Assembly: GCA_002449135.1 (NCBI GenBank)
Contig: DKCH01000044.1
Location: forward strand, 14,715 to 25,369
Reading direction: 5' to 3'
Origin: Caryophanales bacterium UBA6879
Lineage (GTDB): Bacteria > Bacillota_I > Bacilli_A > RFN20 > CAG-288
DNA: 10,655 nt
Part shown: positions 1 through 6,047 of the stretch, in pieces
Numbering within the stretch: the first letter of the stretch is position 1
Layout of the letters: every line of letters starts with the position of its first letter
Translations under genes and position numbers: made by a program
Notes under the pieces: model-generated
Told to the model about the DNA's origin: nothing
The model's database searches: none
Seen by the model: only the letters and a program-made list of their open reading frames with translations

Positions 1-1
1 T

Positions 2-952
2 ATGCAATACTTTGTATCATATAAAGAAATATTTCAAAACAACGATCATATTAAAAAAGAAATACTAAGACTAAAAACATATCAAGCCTTAATAAAATTT
101 TTAGATAGAAAAAAAATAGAAGGAAATTATATATCGGAAATATTTGAAACATTTAAAAATTATTTTACTTCCAAAGAATTTCAAAACATTTATTTTTTAT
201 CTCCTTTTATTTTAAATGAAAATAAATTAGTAAAAGACATGATGAAACTAGTAATATCATCAGGCGAAACTAATTCATTTAACAAATTATTTAATGAAAT
301 AAAAGAAGAAGTTAGCGAAATATCCACATCAAAAATTTCAGTTACTGAAAATTACATTAAAGTAAATACAGCAGATGAATATTTACAAAAATATTATGAA
401 AACCCTAATAATTACTACTATTTAAATAACCCACAAGAAGAATACATTTTAGATTCAAATTTATTAAATGGTTTAGCTAGCAATAACTTACAACTTTCAG
501 TTCTTTATTTAATAAGAGAAGAAGAAAAAGCCAAAAATTTAGAAGATATAAAATTCTTAATTAAAATAGCTAAAAACTTATTAACAAGATTTCCAAATAA
601 TAATCTCTTAGATAAAGCAATTGCTAAACTTTACCAAAATCATTTTTATAATTTAAAAGACAAAGAAGAAAATATTTTTAATTACTATTTAAAAGCCGCT
701 GATACTGACTCAGAAGCTATGTATTATGTCGGTATGGCTTATTTAACTGGAAACGGAATTCATAAAGATTACAATTTAGCTTTAAAATATTTAACAAAAT
801 CTGCTCAATTAAATAATATAAATGCCTATGGTGGATTAGGAATTTATTACTTAGTTAACAATAACAAAGAAGAAGCAAAAAAATGGTTAGAAAAATCCGC
901 TTCTCAAAATGACTATAAAGCTCTTCTTTTACTAGATACTGATTTTAATTAA
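2..952 (+). CDS. Sel1-like/TPR repeat protein (5' end uncertain)
   Basis: The visible 316 residues are predicted to be almost entirely helical and rich in Asn, Lys, Leu and Tyr. The C-terminal third carries Sel1-like repeats: residues about 236-271 read SEAMYYVGMAYLTGNG...A.KYLTKSA, the usual A..LG..Y..G.GV..D...A..W..KAA pattern, and 272-303 repeat it in a shorter form ending EEAKKWLEKSA. Such repeats are protein-interaction scaffolds. The N-terminal 230 residues have no motif I recognise. I see no signal peptide or membrane helix, so a cytoplasmic location is likely. The ATG lies at base 2, so neither the ribosome site nor the true start can be judged, and the gene may continue upstream of the window. 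It converges on the leftward membrane-protein gene across a shared hairpin. The repeat call is good; the function is unknown. Confidence 0.7.
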   Translation: MQYFVSYKEIFQNNDHIKKEILRLKTYQALIKFLDRKKIEGNYISEIFETFKNYFTSKEFQNIYFLSPFILNENKLVKDMMKLVISSGETNSFNKLFNEIKEEVSEISTSKISVTENYIKVNTADEYLQKYYENPNNYYYLNNPQEEYILDSNLLNGLASNNLQLSVLYLIREEEKAKNLEDIKFLIKIAKNLLTRFPNNNLLDKAIAKLYQNHFYNLKDKEENIFNYYLKAADTDSEAMYYVGMAYLTGNGIHKDYNLALKYLTKSAQLNNINAYGGLGIYYLVNNNKEEAKKWLEKSASQNDYKALLLLDTDFN

Positions 953-955
953 AAA

Positions 956-974
956 GCTCTTTTTTAAAAAGAGC
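956..974 (-). terminator. Intrinsic terminator between convergent genes, best for the leftward gene
   Basis: A near-perfect hairpin, GCTCTTTTT (956-964) pairing with AAAAAGAGC (966-974), fills the 27-base gap between the two convergent stop codons. About seven or eight pairs form once a loop is allowed. Read leftwards, it follows the stop of the membrane-protein gene and is followed by TTTTTAATT, a good U-tract. Read rightwards, the tail is CCCCTTTTATT, which is weaker, so the hairpin may serve both genes but fits the minus strand better. Confidence 0.75.
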
Positions 975-979
975 CCCTT

Positions 980-2227
980 TTATTCATCATCATCTTCTTC
1001 AAAAGAATTTTCTTTAGTATCTTTTTTACTAAAATCTAATTTTTCTACCTTCCAATCTGGATGAGCTAAATTAATTTTAACAATTAAATTATTAACAATA
1101 TCAATTTCCTTTTTACTACGATCAGTTAAAGAAAGGCCTAAAACTTTTTTCTTGAAAATAGCTAAGGAATCATTAGTAGAATCTAATGAATTTTCAATAA
1201 AAGCAGAAACAAGAACATCACTTCTTAAAGCCGAAATTGACGGATGAAAATCTTCAGCAGATTTAACTCTTTTTTCTAAAGTTACAATATATTCACTAGC
1301 AGCTTTAGATTTTCCAGTAACAAGTAATAAATAAACTTTTTGATAACCAATTTCACAATATAAAGAATCGGATAAAATAATAGAATAACTTAAAGCTTTT
1401 TCAACAAGTTTATCAGCTTCATTTAATTTATTTTCATAAATATCCTTATTAATTAATGGTAAAAATGTCCATGGTTTAATACGTGAATTATTATAGTTTT
1501 CAAAAGTAACTGGAACATTATATTGATTAGATAGATCCATAAATTTATTAACCAAATAATTATTATAAGCTAATCTATTTTCTTCACCTTGAGTAACAAT
1601 AAAAGTATACATATCATTTCGATTTGTATATTTTAAAGGAATTAATTCATAGATTGGAACAATAGAACCAATAGCAACACCGAATTCAATTAAATACTCC
1701 CATTTAGTTGGAAAAATTTCTGTAGAAAAAGATAAAATTAATAAAACAGCAGCAACAACAGCATAAGTAATAGTCCCACCAAATAACATTAAAGCTGGTT
1801 TAGCTTTACTTTGATCTTTTGGATTAAACAAAAGATGTGCTTCTAATATTTTAGAAAATTCAAAATTAGTTTTAACTTGTTTTCCATCAAAAACAAAAGA
1901 AAAACCAAGTAATTCCATAAAAACTAATTTATATTTTGTAAAGCCAGCAAAGATAAACTTACCTAAATTATAAATAAATATAGCTAAAGCAAATACAACT
2001 AAAACATAAAGAACAACATAACCTGAACTTAAACCTGCAGATGTTTGTTGTAAAGCATAAGTAATACCAAAAGCTGCTAGGCCCAAAACAATTAAAACTA
2101 TCCAAGAAAAATCAATATCAAAAAATGACTTTTTCTCTTTCTTATTAATTTGTTTTCTTATGTATTCTGAATTTTTATCTAATTCCTCTTCTATATCTAA
2201 TTTGTTTTTATCTTGGTTATTTTCCAT
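980..2227 (-). CDS. Four-helix membrane protein, probable degenerate M50 (site-2-protease-like) family member with helical C-terminal domain
   Basis: 415 residues from the chosen ATG. A charged N-terminus (1-38) precedes membrane helices at about 42-60, 69-95, 146-167 and 179-197, then a soluble C-terminal half (200-415) that looks like TPR-type helical pairs (for example NEADKLVEKAL and SKAASEYIVTLEKRV) and ends in an acidic tail EEDDDE. The layout resembles Firmicutes M50-like membrane peptidases: helix 2 ends YNLGKFIFAGFTKYK where active members have HELGH followed by F/L and a GYK-like segment. ELIPLKYTNRND (194-205) matches the second motif NLIPL...NDG. The His, Glu and His ligands are replaced by Tyr86, Asn87 and Lys90, while Asp205 is kept, so proteolysis is unlikely. 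The ATG at 2227 has AAGGA ten bases upstream. ATG 2233 is an alternative (spacing four). A TTG at 2263 lies upstream of the predicted transcription start. The membrane topology is clear; the family assignment is inference from motif order. Confidence 0.6.
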   Translation of the reverse strand: MENNQDKNKLDIEEELDKNSEYIRKQINKKEKKSFFDIDFSWIVLIVLGLAAFGITYALQQTSAGLSSGYVVLYVLVVFALAIFIYNLGKFIFAGFTKYKLVFMELLGFSFVFDGKQVKTNFEFSKILEAHLLFNPKDQSKAKPALMLFGGTITYAVVAAVLLILSFSTEIFPTKWEYLIEFGVAIGSIVPIYELIPLKYTNRNDMYTFIVTQGEENRLAYNNYLVNKFMDLSNQYNVPVTFENYNNSRIKPWTFLPLINKDIYENKLNEADKLVEKALSYSIILSDSLYCEIGYQKVYLLLVTGKSKAASEYIVTLEKRVKSAEDFHPSISALRSDVLVSAFIENSLDSTNDSLAIFKKKVLGLSLTDRSKKEIDIVNNLIVKINLAHPDWKVEKLDFSKKDTKENSFEEDDDE

Positions 2228-2251
2228 ATACATTCTGTCCTTAATAGAAAA

Positions 2252-2260
2252 ATTATAGCA
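2252..2260 (-). promoter_or_regulatory. Extended -10 promoter for the membrane-protein gene
   Basis: The minus strand reads TGCTATAAT at 2260-2252, a perfect extended -10 (TGn + TATAAT) just beyond the alcohol dehydrogenase stop codon. No convincing -35 lies 16-18 bases upstream, as expected for extended -10 promoters. Transcription would begin near 2245, leaving an approximately 18-base leader that contains the AAGGA site and the ATG at 2227. The membrane protein can therefore be expressed independently of the dehydrogenase. Confidence 0.6.
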
Positions 2261-2264
2261 CAAT

Positions 2265-3365
2265 TTAATATTTAATCTTTAATTGTGAAAGATATTTAGT
2301 TTCTTCTTCTTTTGTAAATCCTACTTCAGTCATTCTATGAACTAAAGGTAAAGAATCTAAGAAATTATCAAATGCTTTAATAGTATCTTCTGGATCATTA
2401 GAATTTATATCAAAAACAAAACGTCCAAATTTAACAATTTTATCGCTTAATCTTTCCTTATTAATTTTTAAGAATTCACAAAGTAAGAAACGTAATCCAA
2501 GTCCATGAGTTAATTCAGGATGTGTACCACTCATTTCATGTTCAGCCATATGGCAAGGGAAATAAAGTTCTTCTTTACCAAAAGAAGTCCAACCATTATG
2601 AGCAACAGTAGAATTTAACATCATTGCTCTTCTTAAAATTACATCATTAGGATTTTTAATAAGTAAAGGAGTAACTTCAACCATATTTCTAATTACACCT
2701 AAAGCAAAATAATCACAAACATCATGAGGAGTAGATGGTGAAAAATATCTTTCAAAAGAATGAGAAATAATATCAACTAATCCACAGCAAGTTTGATACA
2801 TAGAAACGGTTAAAGTAAGTTCAGGAGAAAGAATTGAAAAAGTCGGACGATTAAAAACTGATTTAAAACCTGATTTAAAATTAGTTTTATAATCAGAAAT
2901 AACACATGAATCAGACATTTCAGAACCTGCAGCAGCTAAAGTTAAAATTGTTCCTAAAGGTAAGGATTTCTTCGGAGTAACAATTTTTTTATTAAAATCT
3001 AATGGATCACCATCATAAAAATAGGATACACAAATATTTTTAGCAGTATCAATAACTGAACCACCACCAACAGCTAATATTAATTCAGGTTGATATTTTT
3101 TAATAACAGGTAAATATTTATAAATAAATGAAATATCAGGATTTGGTAAAATACCACCTTGCAACTGATATTCAATATGATTTTCTTTTAATGACTCTTC
3201 TAATTTAGCTAAATTTCCACTTTTTTCTAAAGAATGACCACCATATAAAACAAAAACTTTTTTAAAGCCTTCCTTTAAAATAATTTCACCAGCTTTAGAA
3301 ATGCCATTACTAGTTAAATAAATAGCAGTGGGACACTTATAAAAATAATCCTTAATTTCTTCCAT
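2265..3365 (-). CDS. Iron-containing alcohol dehydrogenase, divergent and C-terminally short
   Basis: 366 residues of the group III (Fe-dependent) alcohol dehydrogenase family, cytosolic NAD(P)H enzymes that interconvert aldehydes and alcohols. The Rossmann-type N-terminal half carries YGGHS (41-45) and GGGSVIDTAK (100-109). The metal ligands are all present: Asp198 and His202 (VDIISH), His272 (CHMAEHE) and His287 (LTHGLG). Compared with the second dehydrogenase in this window, several positions differ: GGHS replaces GGGS in the cofactor-phosphate loop, AAGSE replaces ATGSE, there is one extra residue between the last two histidines, and the protein stops about 30 residues early, lacking the usual ending before a KxDIIxIYKxA-type tail. 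I see no frameshifted remnant downstream. The ATG is preceded by AAAGGA at a seven-base spacing. It is divergent from the aminopeptidase operon. The substrate is unknown; the cofactor preference could be altered. Confidence 0.9.
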   Translation of the reverse strand: MEEIKDYFYKCPTAIYLTSNGISKAGEIILKEGFKKVFVLYGGHSLEKSGNLAKLEESLKENHIEYQLQGGILPNPDISFIYKYLPVIKKYQPELILAVGGGSVIDTAKNICVSYFYDGDPLDFNKKIVTPKKSLPLGTILTLAAAGSEMSDSCVISDYKTNFKSGFKSVFNRPTFSILSPELTLTVSMYQTCCGLVDIISHSFERYFSPSTPHDVCDYFALGVIRNMVEVTPLLIKNPNDVILRRAMMLNSTVAHNGWTSFGKEELYFPCHMAEHEMSGTHPELTHGLGLRFLLCEFLKINKERLSDKIVKFGRFVFDINSNDPEDTIKAFDNFLDSLPLVHRMTEVGFTKEEETKYLSQLKIKY

Positions 3366-3388
3366 AAAATAATCCTTTCTTCTTTCTT

Positions 3389-3394
3389 ATTATA
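3389..3394 (-). promoter_or_regulatory. -10 element for the leftward alcohol dehydrogenase
   Basis: The minus strand reads TATAAT, a perfect -10 hexamer, 23 bases before the ATG at 3365. The start point would be near 3382, giving a leader of about 16 bases with the AAAGGA site inside it. The -35 region is poor: TTTATT or TTTTAT at 17-18 bases, and TTGATT only at 22 bases. The promoter may therefore be weak or dependent on an activator. Confidence 0.5.
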
Positions 3395-3428
3395 CTTCTT
3401 CTAACATTAATAATAAAATCAAAAAACA

Positions 3429-3516
3429 CATAAAAATTTAATACTATAAAAGAGTAATATTACCTACAATTTACTTAATATTTTTCTAATAAGGCATAAA
3501 AATTCAATAATATAAA
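3429..3516. repeat. 22-bp imperfect direct repeat in the divergent promoter region
   Basis: Copies at 3429-3450 and 3495-3516 match at 20 of 22 bases. Both begin CATAAAAATT and end TATAAA, with differences at positions 11 and 16. Their starts are 66 bases apart, roughly six helical turns. They lie between the two divergent promoters, which suits a paired regulator site, but AT-rich background makes chance similarity easier. Confidence 0.45.
3454..3463. promoter_or_regulatory. Perfect 10-bp palindrome in the divergent promoter region
   Basis: GTAATATTAC is its own reverse complement. It lies between the two copies of the direct repeat, about 60 bases upstream of the leftward -10. It could be part of an operator, but it is short and AT-rich, so this is only a candidate. 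Confidence 0.25.
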
Positions 3517-3526
3517 TTTTATTTTA

Positions 3527-3555
3527 ATTTTAAAAATTCAGTTAATTTTTAAAAT
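3527..3555. promoter_or_regulatory. 12-bp inverted repeat upstream of the rightward -35
   Basis: ATTTTAAAAATT (3527-3538) and AATTTTTAAAAT (3544-3555) are perfect reverse complements separated by CAGTT. The dyad ends two bases before the rightward -35 hexamer, a position typical for activator binding or an UP-element-like AT-rich stretch. As pure A/T sequence it has a sizeable chance of arising by composition alone. Confidence 0.4.
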
Positions 3556-3557
3556 AA

Positions 3558-3586
3558 TTGAAATTACACTAACATATTATTAAAAT
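3558..3586 (+). promoter_or_regulatory. Sigma-A type promoter of the aminopeptidase-to-ffh operon
   Basis: TTGAAA (3558-3563) and TAAAAT (3581-3586) each match the consensus at five of six bases and are separated by exactly 17 bases. Transcription should start near 3593, about 20 bases before the ATG at 3614, and the leader contains the ribosome site. I saw no other strong promoter or terminator within the rightward gene run, so this may drive all eight genes. Confidence 0.6.
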
Positions 3587-3600
3587 ACTTATGTATTTTA
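3581..3600. promoter_or_regulatory. 8-bp dyad overlapping the rightward -10 and start point
   Basis: TAAAATAC (3581-3588) and GTATTTTA (3593-3600) are perfect reverse complements with a TTAT spacer. The left arm is the -10 hexamer itself and the right arm begins at the predicted start point, so the left half would not be in the transcript. That favours a DNA-level operator for a dimeric repressor over an RNA hairpin. No regulator is encoded nearby. Confidence 0.4.
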
Positions 3601-3613
3601 GGAGATAGGAATT

Positions 3614-4852
3614 ATGAAAAAAGCTAAAATGATGAAAAAGTATGCAAACTTAATCGCCTCAATAGGAATCAATGCAAATTCTAAACAAGATATTGTAATT
3701 GAAGCTCCTGTTGAAACATATAAATTTGTTCATTATCTTGTAATGGAACTTTATAACTTAAAAGCTAGAAGTGTTGAAGTTGATTTTTCTGATTCATTTG
3801 TAAAAAAACAAGCTTTAATGCATCTATCAAATACTAAGCTTTCTGAAGTTAATTCTTGGGAAATAGAAAAAGCAAAATATCGCTCAGATAAAAATTATGC
3901 TCGTATTGTTTTAGTAGGGGATGATCCATCGATTTTTAAAAATGTTAATAGTGAAAAACTTGCTACTAGAAATAAAGCATTAATTAATGCATTTCATCCT
4001 TTAAAGAAAAAATATCACAATAACCAACTAGCTTGGTGTATTGCCGCTGTTCCTACTGAAGCTTGGGCTAAAAAAATATTTCCATCCTTATCTCCAACTC
4101 AAGGAAAATTAAAACTTTGGAATTCAATTTATGAAGCTTGTAGAATCACTGAAGATGGTGATCCAGTTGAAGAATGGAATAAACATATTGAAACATTAGA
4201 AAAACATGCCAATTATTTAAATGAGATGAACTTTAAAACACTTCATTACAAAAATAGTCTAGGCACTGACTTAACAATTGGTTTAGTTAATAAACATAAT
4301 TGGGTATCCGCAAGAGCAATTCAAGGTTTTAATAAAGAATATTTTGTTCCTAATATTCCTACCGAAGAAGTTTTTACTATGCCAGATAATAAAAGAATTA
4401 ATGGTGTAGTATATTCTTCTAAACCTCTATCATACAATGGTGTTTTAATCAATGATTTTAAATTGGAATTTAAAGATGGTAAAGTAATTAACTTTGAAGC
4501 CAAAGAAGGATATGAAAAATTAAAGGAAATTATTACTTTTGATGAAGGCTCTTCTTCTTTAGGTGAAGTTGCTTTAGTTCCATATAATTCCCCAATTTCT
4601 TTACAAAATATTGTTTATCAAGAAACACTTTATGATGAAAATGCTTCTTGCCATTTAGCATTAGGCCAATCATTTAATGAAAATATTGAGTCAGGTGATT
4701 TACTTTCTCCTGAACAATTAAAAGAAGCTGGAGCAAATCAGTCTAAAATGCATGTAGACTTTATGATAGGAACTAAAGACCTAGAAATTATTGGTGAAAA
4801 ACAAGATGGTAGCAAAGTTCAAGTCTTTAAAAATGGTAACTTTGCATTTTAA
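3614..4852 (+). CDS. M29 family metallo-aminopeptidase (AmpS/PepS/aminopeptidase T type)
   Basis: 412 residues, full length for the M29 family of cytosolic two-metal aminopeptidases that remove N-terminal residues from peptides. By the spacing of Thermus aminopeptidase T (Glu250, Glu316, His345, His376, Asp378), the metal ligands here are Glu252 (NIPTEEVFT), Glu318 (LGEVALVP), His347 (ASCHLALG), His380 and Asp382 (MHVDFMIG). The intervals 252-318 and 318-347 equal those of the reference exactly. The conserved active-site Tyr352 falls at Phe354 here (LGQSF), an unusual change. First gene of the rightward run. AGGAG lies nine bases before the ATG, and the gene follows a good -35/-10 pair. The next gene's ribosome site overlaps its stop codon, so the two are probably co-expressed. 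Family certain; activity with Phe354 uncertain. Confidence 0.93.
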   Translation: MKKAKMMKKYANLIASIGINANSKQDIVIEAPVETYKFVHYLVMELYNLKARSVEVDFSDSFVKKQALMHLSNTKLSEVNSWEIEKAKYRSDKNYARIVLVGDDPSIFKNVNSEKLATRNKALINAFHPLKKKYHNNQLAWCIAAVPTEAWAKKIFPSLSPTQGKLKLWNSIYEACRITEDGDPVEEWNKHIETLEKHANYLNEMNFKTLHYKNSLGTDLTIGLVNKHNWVSARAIQGFNKEYFVPNIPTEEVFTMPDNKRINGVVYSSKPLSYNGVLINDFKLEFKDGKVINFEAKEGYEKLKEIITFDEGSSSLGEVALVPYNSPISLQNIVYQETLYDENASCHLALGQSFNENIESGDLLSPEQLKEAGANQSKMHVDFMIGTKDLEIIGEKQDGSKVQVFKNGNFAF

Positions 4853-4864
4853 AGGAGAAATAAC

Positions 4865-6034
4865 ATGGATAATTTTATTTTTCAAAACTCTACAAAAATA
4901 TATTTTGGAAAAGATGCAATTAACAATTTAAGCTTAGAAGCTAAAAATTTAGGAAAAAAAGTTCTTTTAGTTTATGGTGGAGGTTCCATCAAGAAAAATG
5001 GAATCTATCAAGCAGTTATTAATGAACTTAATAAAGCTAAAGTTGAAATTGTAGAACTAAGTGGAGTAGAAGCTAACCCTCATTTGGAAACTGTAATTAA
5101 AGGGGCTAATCTTTGCAAAGAAAATAATATTGATTTTATATTAGCTGTCGGTGGTGGTTCTACAATTGACTGCTCAAAAGCTATTTCAGCAGCTAGTAAT
5201 TATAATGGTAATCCATGGGATTTCTTTACTGGAAAAGCTGATGCAAAAACTATTAAAATGCTTCCATTAATTACTGTTTTAACTTTGTCTGCTACCGGTT
5301 CAGAAATGAACAGCGGAGCCGTAATTACTAATGAAAAAACAAATAAAAAATATGGTGCTGGTTTTCAAAATCCTAAAGTTTCATTTTTAGATCCAACATA
5401 TACATTTACTGTTTCAAAATGGCAAACAGCTTGTGGAACTGCTGATATTACTTCCCATATAATGGAACAGTATTTTGGTGGTGAAAAACCATCATTTTTA
5501 CAAGATCAACTTGCTATTAGCCTATTTAAAACTTGTTTAAAATATGGACCAATCGCTTGCAAAGAGCCAAACAATTATGAAGCTAGAGCAAATTTAATGT
5601 GGGCTTCATCTTTGGCCTTAAATAGATTGTTATCTGCTGGTCACAATTATCCTTGGGTTGCTCATCCATTAGAGCATCCATTATCTGGAATATTTAATAT
5701 TACTCATGGTGCTGGATTAGCAATTTTAACACCTAATATATTAACTTATGTTTTAAATGAAAAAACTGCTTCTCGTATTGCTTATTTCTTTAAAGAATCA
5801 TTTGAAATTAAAGAAGATTTAAACGATATAGAAATATCTAAATTAGGTATTAAAATGTTGAAAGATTACTATTTAGAAATGGGTATTAATAGCAAATTAT
5901 CTGAACTTAATATTGATCCAAATAAATTTGAAGAATGCGTTGATCAAGTTTTAGGAAATGATAAATATTTAGATAGTGGATTTGTTAAACTAAATAGAAA
6001 TGATATTATAAGCATCTATAAAATGGCTTATTAG
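4865..6034 (+). CDS. Iron-containing alcohol dehydrogenase, YqhD/butanol dehydrogenase type
   Basis: 389 residues, almost the same length as E. coli YqhD (387) and clostridial NADPH-dependent butanol dehydrogenases. These cytosolic enzymes reduce aldehydes, often as detoxification or fermentative redox balancing. YGGGSIKKNG (37-46) is the loop linked with NADPH 2'-phosphate binding, and GGGSTIDCSK (96-105) is the nucleotide-binding turn. The metal ligands Asp194, His198, His267 and His281 fall at the same residue numbers as in YqhD. The C-terminus ends NRNDIISIYKMAY, typical of the family. AAAGGAG begins within the aminopeptidase stop codon and ends seven bases before the ATG, so translation is closely linked. 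It differs clearly from the divergent dehydrogenase at 2265-3365, which looks like an older paralogue rather than a recent duplicate. The physiological substrate cannot be read from sequence. Confidence 0.95.
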   Translation: MDNFIFQNSTKIYFGKDAINNLSLEAKNLGKKVLLVYGGGSIKKNGIYQAVINELNKAKVEIVELSGVEANPHLETVIKGANLCKENNIDFILAVGGGSTIDCSKAISAASNYNGNPWDFFTGKADAKTIKMLPLITVLTLSATGSEMNSGAVITNEKTNKKYGAGFQNPKVSFLDPTYTFTVSKWQTACGTADITSHIMEQYFGGEKPSFLQDQLAISLFKTCLKYGPIACKEPNNYEARANLMWASSLALNRLLSAGHNYPWVAHPLEHPLSGIFNITHGAGLAILTPNILTYVLNEKTASRIAYFFKESFEIKEDLNDIEISKLGIKMLKDYYLEMGINSKLSELNIDPNKFEECVDQVLGNDKYLDSGFVKLNRNDIISIYKMAY

Positions 6035-6047
6035 AAAGTTATAAAAT

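Noticed and set aside
2228..2263. TTG start at 2263 for the leftward membrane-protein gene
   Set aside because: The added 12 codons contain the TGCTATAAT promoter, and the ribosome site lies after them; the ATG at 2227 (or 2233) is better placed.
4321..4503. Minus-strand open frame of 60 codons
   Set aside because: It lies wholly within the conserved part of the aminopeptidase gene, with no ribosome site or recognisable product.
6001..6047. Possible internal promoter before plsX (TATTAT/TATAAG-like strings)
   Set aside because: Such strings are common by composition, no -35 at 16-18 bases is convincing, and the gap is only 13 bases.
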